DNA of 64,000 bases, taken from assembly GCF_035083965.1 (NCBI RefSeq), contig NC_089736.1, positions 9,675,501 through 9,739,500 of the forward strand. The letters run 5' to 3'. The translations under genes and the position numbers were made by a program. Below, piece after piece: positions 50,001 through 61,700 of this stretch (the first letter of the stretch is position 1; each line of letters starts with the position of its first letter). Origin of the DNA: Branchiostoma lanceolatum (lineage: Eukaryota > Chordata > Leptocardii > Amphioxiformes > Branchiostomatidae). The notes beneath the pieces are model-generated. The model saw only the letters and a program-made list of their open reading frames with translations, was not told the origin of the DNA and searched no databases.

Positions 50001-53000
50001 ACCACCTAGTAAATGTCACCTTGGAGAGTTTTATGACGTCTAACCTGCCATTTAATGACTTTGACGCCGTGAACAAAGGAACGAGCCTTGTACGGCTTAA
50101 TCCACCTACTAGGGTAACTAGACAACCGAAAGATGTCAGAGGTTGTAACGTTATTGTTTTGTCGCAACCAAAGAAAGAGAAGTTGATAATACCGAATGTT
50201 GTGAATGAGGTGTACTACGTTGTTAGGACAAACAACAAATAGGGCAAAGGCAAACCTATCTAACGTTGCCATACATATCAGCAATGTGTTTGGCTACTAT
50301 ATATACTATAGTATTTGGGGGCTTCAAGCCATTAGTGAATATACGGCTACATTTATACTATATCTTTCAAACTCACTTGATATACAAACTACGTACACGT
50401 ATATCGCGTTGGAGGTACTAGCACAGTTTATATGGCGCTACATGGTAGTTATGCCCCATAATAGGATTATTCTTTTACACTTGTCGATTAGAGGTGACCC
50501 GGTGTGCGTGGCTGAAAAAAAGTAGCGAAGCCACATTTCACTACTAGGTACTTGAAAAAGCATCATACTTTACCTCACTTGAGAATAACTGTTTTACCTT
50601 TTTTATATAATAATTCTTCAGATTATATAACAAGTGACGTGTTGAAGTGCAATCATACTGAAGCTCTTTGTAGAATGCAGCAGGTTTGTAATAAATTACA
50701 TTCACCTTTACTGATAGGTACCCAAGGCCTCTGCGACTCGGAGCCGTGTAAGAACGAAGGAGTCTGTTTTGAAGGAAGTAATGGTTTCATCTGCAACTGC
50801 GGAGAGGCTTGGAGTGGAAAAACATGTGAAATAGGTAAGATAATTACATTTCAAGCATCTTTAATTTTATTAAAAGTCATCTTGAAGACAAATTTCCAAC
50901 CCCACTCAACAACAATCCAATATGTGATGAATTGTTTCGCATAAAAACGTTTGAACATGTAAAATCAACTAAGGCTTCAATGCATATTTCATATACCCTT
51001 TAAAACGACCCCTCCAACATTTTAGATGTGGAAGAGTGCAAAACGTCCCCTTGCGGAGTGCAAGGGATCTGCACCAACACAGAGGGGAGCTTCATTTGTG
51101 CCTGTAACGATGGATACGAGGCAAGCACTGGCTGCAAAGGTAAATAACATCTTCTTTGGCTCAGTATGGATTATTCTATTGTGCCTCTTACCTTCAAAGG
51201 GGATATTTCTCCGTGTACATCCTCGTAATTCATCCCCCGAATCGATGACAAAAGGTAACATTCTAAAGCTTTTGGTGACTTGTCCATATTTTGCAGCTGC
51301 ATCTTTTTAAACAGAGTTTGTTGTCTTCATGTTGTTAGAGTTTGTTTGCTTTGTTCACACATGACTTAGATATAGACGAATGCCTCGTGGGGACCCCTTG
51401 CGGTGACAATGCTGACTGCAGCAACACAGCGGGCAGCTACATGTGCACATGCGCGTCGGGATGGGTGAACGACGGCCCAACAAACTGCGTCGGTAAGTTC
51501 TTTAAGATTTTCAGCAAATAGTAATCAATAGTATCACAACAATGGCACAATTTGTTACATATTTGTAAATCCTCATTTGATGCCCAAGTCAGACATCCAT
51601 ATAATGTTTATCATATGCATATATTTATAGTTATTATCGGTGAAGTAGCCTGGAGTCCAGTCTTGTTAGCTTTGGTCCGCTCCCAACACCGCTAGCCACC
51701 AACAAACGATGTTGGGAGTGGGCCAAAGCTAACAAGGCTGGACTCCAGGATATAGGTGAAGTGTCTTACTAAAATGTTAAGCAATTTGACATGGGAAAGT
51801 GCTATAGCATGTAATTATGACATCAAGCGGAACATACCTATATCGTGATACACAGGAGGGGCACATGTATCGAAAGTTGAACTTTTCATGCCACCCCCAC
51901 CCCATTCCCTTACACAAGCTTACCGAATGCGGTTTCTACTGATGTACGTGTGTGAGTAACCTAAAAATAGATACTGATAGAAAGGATTGTTTCAGATGTC
52001 GACGAATGCTTGGGACAGCCCTGTACTCTTGGAGCCGACTGCGAAAATACAGACGGGAGCTTTCTGTGCAAGTGCGCAGGTGTCCTCATTTCACCAAGTG
52101 AAAGTTGTGACGGAGGTGTGTTCTTATTTCTTGCATTTTCCACTTGGAGAGCATCATGCTTTCTCTTATTTCGGCCTTAGCACCATGGTTGCGCAAAAAA
52201 TACTGATTGCTCATTAAAAAAGTGTCATTATGTTATCAATAGCATCATATACTATGGGGTAAAATCATTAAGGTGAACTGACCACGTTTGGACAAGTCGA
52301 TTTCAAATAATGTCAGTTGCCTAAGAAACACTGTATTTTATATATTTCTAGAAATGCTAGCTACAACAATGTTATCTTCTTGATTTGTCCAAAAGATGAG
52401 GTAACCGTGCGTCCACCACACGAGCTGATAAACGAGACTGGCTGGTCTCTAGGCGACAGTATCGTCAATGGTAATTGGTCGGCTGGAGCAGCGGGCAACA
52501 ACGTCACCGGTGACTGTGACCAATCAGACTACTTTACCTTCCCAGTCGACAACATATGCCAGGGGGACAACGTCGGACAGGCTATCACAAACGCAAGTAG
52601 TCATAGCGGTAGATTATCCTGGCATTACAAGAGGGGTGTTGCAAACACCTACGGCTCGGGCACGCCGTTTTCTCCAGGGCTGACCGTAAAAGTGGGGAGA
52701 TCAGACACTGGCTACAACGGACAGGCTGACTCGTTCTACGCATCCTTTTGGTTCAAGGCGGCGAAAGACTACACCAACGAATATGGCGACGGTTCGCGCA
52801 TCTTGGTCGCGGCCGGAGACCCGAACGGCACCGAGCCTTCGTCCAACTATCTCGAAATCAACTTCCCAAATCGGCGTCGCAGCCAAATATCCATCAGAAC
52901 AAGGGAAAGCCACCCAAGCTACGAGCAATGCGCGACATCGAAAAATTGCGGAGAGGACTTCGGCCTCATCTACACGACTGTAGCTGAAGATCTCGACCCC

Positions 53001-53297
53001 CTGCAATGGCACCACGTTGAGATGACCCTCCGCGCCAAACCTGAAGACTACAAAGATGAGTGGTTCTACAAAGTAAACGGCGTGCCCTCCCCACACACGC
53101 ACGGGGCATACTTCAAGACCAAGCAATATGACGAAGGTAGATACTTGTACGTCAACAGGCTCAACTTTGCGGCTCTGCACCAACCATACGTCGACGTCAA
53201 AGGCTACTTTTTCGACGACATCTACTACAAAGCCTTTAACTCAGCTCAACCTACAATCATCATGGCCGAATACTCAACCTCCTTCGAAGAACAGTAG
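47084..53297 (+). CDS. gene D: type II membrane protein, four EGF domains plus novel C-terminal domain
   Basis: Predicted 547-residue protein with eight phase-consistent exons: 47084-47161, 47713-47854, 48269-48316, 50718-50834, 51026-51139, 51370-51492, 51996-52115, 52396-53297. Exon 1 starts [14 protein letters not shown]. Exon 2 has a basic [12 protein letters not shown] tail and the helix [19 protein letters not shown] (type II); its acceptor (TTTGAAAG) is weak. Exon 3 is the microexon [10 protein letters not shown]...LR, matching those of genes A and C. One classical EGF ([12 protein letters not shown]) is followed by three calcium-binding EGF domains (DVEEC, DIDEC, DVDEC). The terminal exon encodes the shared domain with [50 protein letters not shown] and [12 protein letters not shown]. 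Together with gene A it keeps an extra N-terminal Cys pair that B and C lack. Function unknown. Confidence 0.82.
47489..47690 (+). repeat. degenerate tandem repeat in gene D intron 1
   Basis: Repeated tgtaaaacctacagaaaaat-like units at irregular 25-60 bp spacing, ending about 20 bp before the acceptor of exon 2. A-rich on the plus strand. Confidence 0.7.
48317..50717. other. gene D intron 3, nothing recognised
   Basis: 2.4 kb between the microexon and the first EGF exon, the largest intron of the gene. No extra EGF exon or repeat is convincing. Confidence 0.5.
51646..51751. mobile_element. foldback MITE, copy 2
   Basis: Same family as 22184-22256: arms start TAGCCTGGAGTCCAG and run about 43 bp on each side around a short centre. 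Flanks cggtgaag and aggtgaag suggest a target duplication of about 7 bp. It lies in gene D between EGF exons 6 and 7. Confidence 0.8.
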
Positions 53298-53710
53298 CTC
53301 AGAACGCATCAGCTCAAAAACGTGTAAAAATTTATGTCCATAACATTTAAACTTAGTGTCTAAAAGTAAAGTTTTTAATCAGAAAATAGTTTTATAAGAA
53401 TACCTTTAAGAAGCTTGCAAAATGACTGATATTCATGGTCGCCTCCCTCATGACAGGTCGATTTGTACTTCACATGAATAAACAAAGCTTCAAACAATAA
53501 AACAAACATACTAACAAACAAAACAAGCAAACGAATGTATATGTCTAAAGGAGCAATGCTGTTGCTTTATTGTGCAAAAGACCTAAATGCTTCACTTGAT
53601 TTTTGTGACATAACATTTCTTATGAAATGAAGTACATGTAGTTCTGTACAAATATCAACTTAAGAAGTCAATAAACTGTAGTTGCTGTTTTTTCCTGCGT
53701 AGCAGCGCCC
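53298..53710. other. tail-to-tail spacer, gene D and cathepsin-like gene
   Basis: Contains both 3' UTRs. Plus-strand AATAAA at 53477-53482 and 53496-53501 fit gene D. TTTATT at 53566-53571 (AATAAA on the minus strand) fits the cathepsin-like gene. Confidence 0.55.
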
Positions 53711-56700
53711 TCATGCGGGATAGAAGACCCTTTCAGCAATCCCACACATGTTCTTCCCCCGCGCGATGCGGATGTAGCCGGATTCACCCCAGGCCGTGCC
53801 TATTGTAAACATGCCAAGAGTACATTTATATGTTTCAAGAAATACAATACACAAACATTAACCGTGAAATTTTTAGTGCTTTGTCATAAAATAGCAGGTT
53901 ATGTTCTTCCTGTTAGGTTTATTTGTGAATAGATGTTAGAACAAATAAAAAATATTGATGGATTTATTGTCATTTATTACCTAAGGAGAAATGATTCTTT
54001 ATGCTTGCAAATGTAAGGGAGGATTTATTGAATAATTTAAGATGAACATTATCTAATCTGGACGTGTGTTTTGCTCCTTTTGCTTTTCTTATTTCCAATT
54101 GGTGTCCAGTGAAAGGGGTAAAAAACGTTAAGACACAAGCCAAAACCAAACATCTGCTTGAATATCACGCTGTTCAAAATTTCACGACAATCGTTTCCTG
54201 ATAAAGACATAGTATATTCCGTACCCCAAGAATTTCGGCAAATCCAGTAGTCTTTCCCTGCAAAACTACCGTAGCCTACAACGACAAGAGCGTGGTCCAG
54301 GCGGGTTGTTGAGCAGGCTGGGTCGTCATAGATACCGCTGGCGTACAGCTGGAATGACGTCAGACTGGCGTCCACTATCACCACCACCGGAGTCGTGGAA
54401 ACGGCGTGAACCATGTCGACTGTTTCATGGTTAGGTATGACGTGGACCGTGTTCTTACACTACGACATATAGAAATGGAGAAAACTTCAGTTTTATCTAG
54501 AAAGCATGCGCTACATACAAAGACAACTGCTGCAAAATTTTCCGTTTTTCAGTATTCAAACGAAAACTGTAAGAAATGACATTTCGATTCGTAAAGAAAA
54601 CATTTTCAATACTTAATAAAGAAAACATTTTATCTTGCTATTCTGAAGCTAATTGTCAATCTGGATCTGGAGGCAGAGGTCAGTCGGTATAACCACCCAC
54701 TGTTCGTGCAAGTTATTCTAAATTCGTAATGTTTTAGTTAATATTTTAAATAGTGAATTTTATATATCATGAGCCCCTTTGTAAATGATGACGCACTTCA
54801 TGTGCATATTTATATGAAATGTCACATGCAAAGTCATGAAAAATAGCTGAATCTGAAATCTAATCATTTCCCTTTATTACCCCCTCTCTTGGTATTTCAA
54901 TCATCTGTAATTTCAATCACCTGTCTCTCCCTTAGATTTATCCACCCCCTACCACTTTCCGTAAAGTGAATCATCCCTCACCGTTGCAGCTGCGCTGCAC
55001 AAATGTGCGTTGCACTGTCCGGGCGGTTGTGACGGGTAGTCCGCAGCGCTGCACAGTCCCTTTGTCTTGTTGATGACGCAATCATAGCCAACGGCAAGGT
55101 CAACATCCGGGCAACAGTCCGCCACCTCCCTAGTACTGAGCTGTATCAGGTTACCGGTTTGGATGGCGTGGAAGGATTCCAGTGATTCTATTGGTGCAGA
55201 CGGGTAAGTTGATTAATTAACGTCCAACTGCTGAACATGAATTTTCATTACTTTTTTTGCCTCAAAGATAAGTGATAATATCCATTGTTCAAACCCATTG
55301 ATATTGTCCAAGAGAAATGAAATCTTAGTATCGATATGTGCTGAGCGTGTAATTTTTCTAGTATTTGATTAAATTTTGAATTGGAGTAAGCTTCATTAAG
55401 CAACTTCACATTTTCGATTAATGTTTGGTTGCTTCACCTGTAATTGCGTAGGCCATGACCTTTCCCAGCATTCCTTGGTTCTTGACAGGCGTGACCACGC
55501 CCTTTTCCCGCCAGTCCAGGGAGGGCGGAGGCTGGGTCATCCCCATAGCAACCGTGCGATGCAGGCTGTCAGACTCGTCAACTCGATTGGTACGATAGCT
55601 CAGCACGTCTGTGCGGTGGGTCCGCTCCTAGTGTTGATAACATTGTAAATAGATTTATCATTAGAACGTACATATGACATTTAACATTACAGTTCTAACG
55701 TTACATACTTACAGGTATCACGGCATCAAATAGCTTTGCCGACTGAAGCGTCCGCCTTGATCTCCCAAAGCGTTGACGTTTCCAATCGGTCGATCAGTTG
55801 CGCAATTTCAACAATTTTTTGGGGTATTCACAACGGGGTTAACATAAGTGTCATCACCATATTCTACCTGGCCCCTGAACTTTATTACGCTCGTACAGCC
55901 CTATAAGTCATGATGTTTGCAATATTATGACCGAGATGGCGGTGGGTTAATGATGGCTGCCAAGGTCACGCCCAAACCACAATGGCTGCCTTCAGTTCGC
56001 AATATATAATGGGATGTTCGCTGAAACGTCATACAATATCGCCCGGCCTATGTCTCGGTAAGGCAGTGAAATAGTACACATGATAAATGAAGTCCTATTT
56101 TAGGACATGGGGCGATAAAGGACGGTTACAAAAAGATAATAAAATCCAACTTACCTGGTCACCAAAACTGTTCATCGCCATTTTGTAGCTCTTTCCCGCG
56201 GCGTTGTGTTTGAAGATGGCGGCCAGGTTATTTTCCCATATTTTCCTTCTGTATATTTCCTCCTCTGCGGACGGGTATGTCTTACCGTGCCAGAACTTCC
56301 ACACTTCCCATTGGCGATCTCGATCTTTATTTAGAACCAAGAGGAACGTGTCAGCTAAGGTGTAATCTCAAAGTAGGGTTGTGTGTCACAAAGAAGAGTA
56401 AGACACAAAACATTGAAATTTCTCTCCTCCCAACCTCTGCTTGGAGATCATCTATCGTTCGGCATTTGTTTGGATTTCCGTCCCTTGTTCGACAAGAGCT
56501 CTGCTAAATATGAACAAGTATACGTAGCTCTAGATAGTCGCCACAACCCCCCTCCCCAACATTTGTTTAGCATACTTAACAGGAACAGCGCTATCTAGAA
56601 TAATCAAAGTACCTGTTTTCTCTGTTATCCCGAAGATGTCATTACTAGTTATTCTCTTGGCAGAAATAAATACGAAGCTGGTGAATACGATCAGACGACA

Positions 56701-56724
56701 GAGCGTAAGAACTGAGATCGCCAT
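53711..56724 (-). CDS. papain-family cathepsin L-like protein lacking the catalytic cysteine
   Basis: Six exons, all phases consistent, 333 residues: 56724-56613, 56324-56155, 55627-55438, 55187-54982, 54459-54225, 53799-53711. Exon 1 is a signal peptide (MAISVLTLCRLIVFTSFVFI); an in-frame ATG upstream at about 56760 is possible. Exon 2 is an I29 propeptide (WKFWHGKTYPSAEEEIYRRK, ending NSFGDQ). Mature-domain landmarks: LDWREKGVVTPVKNQG in exon 3, LSTREVADCC in exon 4, DASLTSFQLYASGIYDDP and LDHALVVVGYG in exon 5, NSWGTAWGESGYIRIARGK across the last junction. The active-site His and Asn are present, but the usual QGxCGSCWAFS reads QGMLGKVMAYA: Cys25 is Val and its neighbouring Cys is Leu. The GCNGG segment is also absent. 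Intact splicing and frame argue for a pseudoenzyme rather than a decayed gene. Confidence 0.85.
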
Positions 56725-58723
56725 GTTGTCTGTTAAGAATCGCAACACAACAAAGTCCACATGATGTCCACGGGACTACAGGTTACGTGAGGTCACATTT
56801 TCACCTTTGTACCGTCGCAAATACGTCATAATACCTTGGTCGCGAACAGAGGCCATGTCGTGTAGAGGTTTACATTCATTTATTTATGCATTACATTAAT
56901 CTGAAGTACAGCCAGTAGGTACCCATCTGAGTAGCGAGGCTGTTGCAGTGCCTTTTAACATGCTTGAGGCACCTCCTAGATCACGGGAACCCCTGTTTAC
57001 ATCCCTTACGATAGACGAAGGCAGCTCCAACCAGGATGTCCTTCCCCGGATTCGAACCGGGGTCTCCCAGTTACCAACTTTGATATTGGAACCAGGAGCT
57101 TAACTGTGAGGCCGTCACCAATTGAGGAATATCCCTGTGTTTACGGGCTATGTTTCTTTTCACTGTTGGGTGGAGCCCCTTGGTACTCTAGGCCAAAAGT
57201 ATCAACGAAAAACGTACCGGGACTCCATGTACAGGGCAAATCTAGTTGTGACCACGATAGCACTTACAGCCCCCCCCCCTCATAACACGGCCAGGCCGGT
57301 ACCTAAATAATCGACTACACCCCCAACGCCCCCCCCCTCCCTTAGATTTGTGACCATTTGCATAACCAACAGAATCGTCTCCATGGTATTCTTTATCAAA
57401 TTGGTGCTAGCTTACTTTTATCAAAGATATTATATTGATAACGTTATATGGCGTATGTAAAGTCATTATGAGCCCTTTCCTGAAAGTCAGTAGACGTATG
57501 TTGAGCTTATTGATCAGGGAGACCCATATCAACTCATAATAGAACAAAAAAATGAATGGCTGTTTTCACATTTTATTTAGAAAAGCTATGTGAAAGATAA
57601 GTACATTTCCAACGTGCTTTCTTGATATAATTCAAAGTGATATGGTATAAATAAGTCAGCTCACAGTTTCAAGTGCGCATATGCAGAGTGATGCATTGTG
57701 GTCTCTCAGACCCAGGCTTCTCAGTACGTGCTGCAAACTTTAAGACAATTTGCGTCCACTTAGGCAAAATATACTTCTTATATTCACTTGTAAGAGGTGA
57801 CATTGGGCGTTCACAATTTTAGCGCATCCACGAATAGTAAAAGCATTAAACAACATCACTAATGTAGACATTACACTTTATAATACGTTCAAGCTCAAAA
57901 CAAGTTCAGTAGAAATATGGGTGTCATTTTATAACATCAATACATTTTTTAAAAATTGATATCACATTCAAATCTGTTTTTATTTAAAATGAAATAAAAT
58001 ACAACTTCGAACAATCAAACCCTTCGAATTCTAACACATAAAAACTCTCTCTGAGAAACAAACAATGTTAAGAAACTATCGCATACTGACGCTTGTTACT
58101 ATGAAAAGAGCCACTGTACATGTTGGGCCCTGGACTATAATAGTTTGACAATCAGTATGCCATATATGCTAAAGCTAATGAAAATTTGAAGAAAAAGAAG
58201 TAAAGCATGGAATGCTCATCGCCTCATAATGGAGTCACATTCAGTTGGTGATTGATATTCAAAGAAGATCTACTCTAAACACTCTCGAGAGACAAGAATC
58301 ATTTAAAGCTGTAACACTTAAATGTACATGTAAAAACTGTCGCGCCTCAACTCACAATGCCATCTAGTTTTTGTGTAGCTCTAACAAAACATTAGGTGCC
58401 ATATATTACAACTATATATGCTGTTTTATGCACCTAGCATTGGTGTGTACTTGCAAGTTGTAAAAGAAATGGTTCTTTTCCAATCAGAAATGAAACGTCA
58501 ATGCTTTCAGCAGTAAGAATGTCACTTCACTTCAACTGACAAAATATGAAAATGTCGTGGTCATATATATAGTTACCACACACAAAAAAAGAACAGGCTA
58601 GTTTTGTATTTCCTATACACAACAGAGATAGAACGTTTGACTCTGAATTGCAAAAATTCGGCAAGCTTACTGATAAAAGAAAGCTAAGCTGAAGCCAGAA
58701 TGTTTTGTTGGCCTTTTACACTG
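56725..58723. other. spacer with SINE and probable long 3' UTR of the lectin gene
   Basis: No coding exon is supported. A tRNA-derived SINE lies at 56871-57125. A minus-strand poly(A)-type signal (TTTATT at 57572-57577) would give the lectin gene a 3' UTR of about 1.1 kb; this is inference. Confidence 0.4.
56871..57125 (-). mobile_element. second tRNA-derived SINE
   Basis: On the minus strand an A-box-like region (ggtgacggcctcacagttaag) is followed by a perfect B box, ggttcgaatcc, then a ~150-bp body and a tail with aataaatgaatg. It differs from the SINE at 37961-38222. Confidence 0.75.
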
Positions 58724-61700
58724 TCATCCCAGAGGAGCTTCGCAAATGAATGCTTGGTGTATAGTGCACTTAGCATCGTCCCACATGTGAGAACCCGTGG
58801 TAGCGGGCCAATACTGCACGCACAGCTTGTCAGCATGGGTCCACATGTGGTTTATTGGCTCTCCTGGACTCCATCCCTGTTTCAAGAAAAAGGAACAGTG
58901 TAACGTCAAAACAACAGACTGTCATATAGGTAGATTTGATTGACCAATAAGGAGGTAGCCCTTCATTTGGTATTTGTTATAAGGTCATAATATTTTGGCC
59001 AGTTAAATTAGTCGAAATTGGAGAGCATAATAAACAAATAAACAAACAAACAGTCAGCAGCCATGGTTTATATGGATTTTAATATTACATGATGAACGGG
59101 GAGGGGTATTTTCATAGCCGCCATAGCAGGCTCTCTGGGCCTAATGGGCCTAATGGTTACGGGCTAGCTGCACAAACGACCCAGTACTAAAAGATGTCAT
59201 CAGCAAAAAGTGTATTATAAGCCCAAAAAAGGCAAAGAGAGGCTGCTATGGAGGCTATGTTTTCAAACGTATTTGCAACCAGTTTTTTGGTGGAGGGATA
59301 ACATTTACAACAAGCAGGCATCATGAATATGTAGGATGTTACAAAGAATGTATTTAGATCAGGTCCCATGAATGGAACTCCGAACGTCACAGCGTGGAAA
59401 CATACATAAAGATGTTGCACCCTAAGTGACATCATGTCTGTGTTCGTGTCGGTTTAATTTGAATATAATATATGATAACAATGTTAATATTTTTTATTTC
59501 CGTGGTGTGTGCCTATCCGGCTCCTATAACCACCGAATACACCACCGAGTGAGCAAAGTAGTAGGGACATTAATATACTGTCGTATGCATCAACTGTACC
59601 CATTCAAAATCACACAAATTATCATGTATAAGATGCTGAGTAACATTGATAGAAAAGCAGGGAAGAATTTGCTGTATTTCCTCAAAGTGAACATAGGACT
59701 TGTGTTGCAATGTTCATCTCGTAGATGACCAACAACAAACAAGGCTTGTCAACGCACCTGGTACTTGCCCAGACTAGATCCGTCTTCCCATTGCCATCTT
59801 CTCTTGTGGAGAAGGATGTGCCCCTTGTCCCTCATGCCGATCCAATAGCCTAGGGCAAGGCCTTGTCCTTCCTTGCGGATCAGTTTTCTCAAAGCGAGGT
59901 CCAGTCCTTCCGTTTTCGGCATGGCAAGTGTTGCTCCCTCCCTCTCGCAGGTCTTCCTGGCGCTGTAGTAGGACATTCGTCGGGTATCGAGCCGGATACA
60001 GACCAGGACGAGGCGTCTGTATCCGAATTTGCAGCCGTCGTCCCGAGCAGCTGAAACAGAGAAGGAACATGGTAAACACTTTTTGAATATAGAAATATAA
60101 ACAAATCCACTTCGTTTAAGTTTGGTATCTGCCCTATATATTGCCATATCATCAAGGCCTCACTTGTAATTTGGTAGACCTCATTTGCCCAAGGCCCGCC
60201 TTTGCCGAACGCTCTACAGGCTGTGGAAGGTCCGTGCTTGTGGTAGGTATTGTGCCCATCAGGAGACCCCATACACCATCCGGCATCCTGTACAGCAAAC
60301 ACAGTAAAACCACGAGAACGTGCTACCTGGTAACACTTTTCAATGGCGTTTTGACGGACCCAGGGCTTGCCATCAAGACGTGCATCTGTACCCTCGAGTT
60401 CCGGAATGGCGCGGTCACTAGCTATAGGTGTGTCCTTCCAGCAACCCATGCTGTTGTACCCACGGCTTCCGCTGGGTTGGCGCTGTTGGATCGATTGTTC
60501 TTTTGATGGACAAAGGAGACTTCCAGAGGGACAAGATGGGCCGTCTACACCATGTGGCTCTGGCAGACCAAATGAGTAAGACGGCCCGGGGCGTCCGGCA
60601 GTTCCGAGCTGTCCAGGGGGTCCGGCAGGCTTGTGTTGTCCAGGGAGTCCGGCAGGCTTGTGTTGTCTAGGAGGGACGGGTTGTCCTGAGACCGACGCGG
60701 GCCCGAGCGGTCTAGGGGCTCCGGGACATACAGGTTGTCCACGGGGTCCAGGTTGTCCAGGGGGTCCGGGTTGTCCAGGGGGTCCGGGTTGTCCGGGATG
60801 TCCAAGCTGTCCAGGGGGTCCTGGCTGTCTAAGAGATACAGGTTGTCCAGGGGGTCCGGGTTGTCCAGGGGGTCCGGGTTGTCCAGGGGGTCCGGGTTGT
60901 CCAGGGGGTCCTGGCTGTCCAATGGATACAGGTTGTCCAAGGGATACAGGTAGTCCGGGTTGTCCAGGGGGTCCGGGTTGTCTAGGGGGTCCGGGCTGTC
61001 CGGGTTGTCCAGGGGGTCCGGGTTGTCCAGGGAGTCCGAGAGGTCCAGGTTGTCCACGTGGTCCGGGGCGTCCGTATTTTCCACGCGGTCCGGATCGTCC
61101 AGGGGGTCCGCATTTTCCAGTGGGTCCGAGAGGTCCAGGTTGTCCAGGGGGTCCGGGTTTCCCAGAGAGTTCAGCAGGTCCTAGTTGTCCAGGAGATGCG
61201 GGTTGACCAGGGGGTCCGACAGCCCAGGGTTGTCCAGGGGGTCCGGCAGCCCGGGGTTGTCCAGGGGGTATGGCAGGCCAGGGTTGTCCAGTGGGTCCAC
61301 CTTTACGCCTTAGGCCAAAAGAAACATCCAGATCTGCAACATACAAAGAAAATATGTGTCGGTAAGTAAGAGAATACAAAACCTGTGAAAAACTGAAATA
61401 AATAGTCGATGAAATATACAAGACATGCATATTGCTGCATGAACGTGTACAAAAGTCAAGACAAGAGTCATAGACAATGACATGTTACGATTTGAAAGCT
61501 TTCAAACTAGACTTTAAGTAGATTTTGACTTAACATTTTAAAACAGAAGAAGCTTCAGGTTAAGCTAACTCACCCGACATCTTGCATTTTCCTTGAAGAC
61601 GCTGTTCCATGTCTGCGGTTCGGTTCTGTTCGATGTCCAGGTCACGTTCCAAGTTACCCACCCTGGTAGACAGCTGCAAAATGTCCTAAGGATAATGGAT

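Noticed and set aside
57030-57125. tRNA gene on the minus strand
   Set aside because: B box is perfect, but the anticodon arm is poor and a SINE body with simple tail follows.
60631-61206. Plus-strand frame rich in GCPGGP repeats
   Set aside because: Antisense of the collagen repeat; the minus-strand frame links in phase to coiled-coil, WSC-like and lectin exons.
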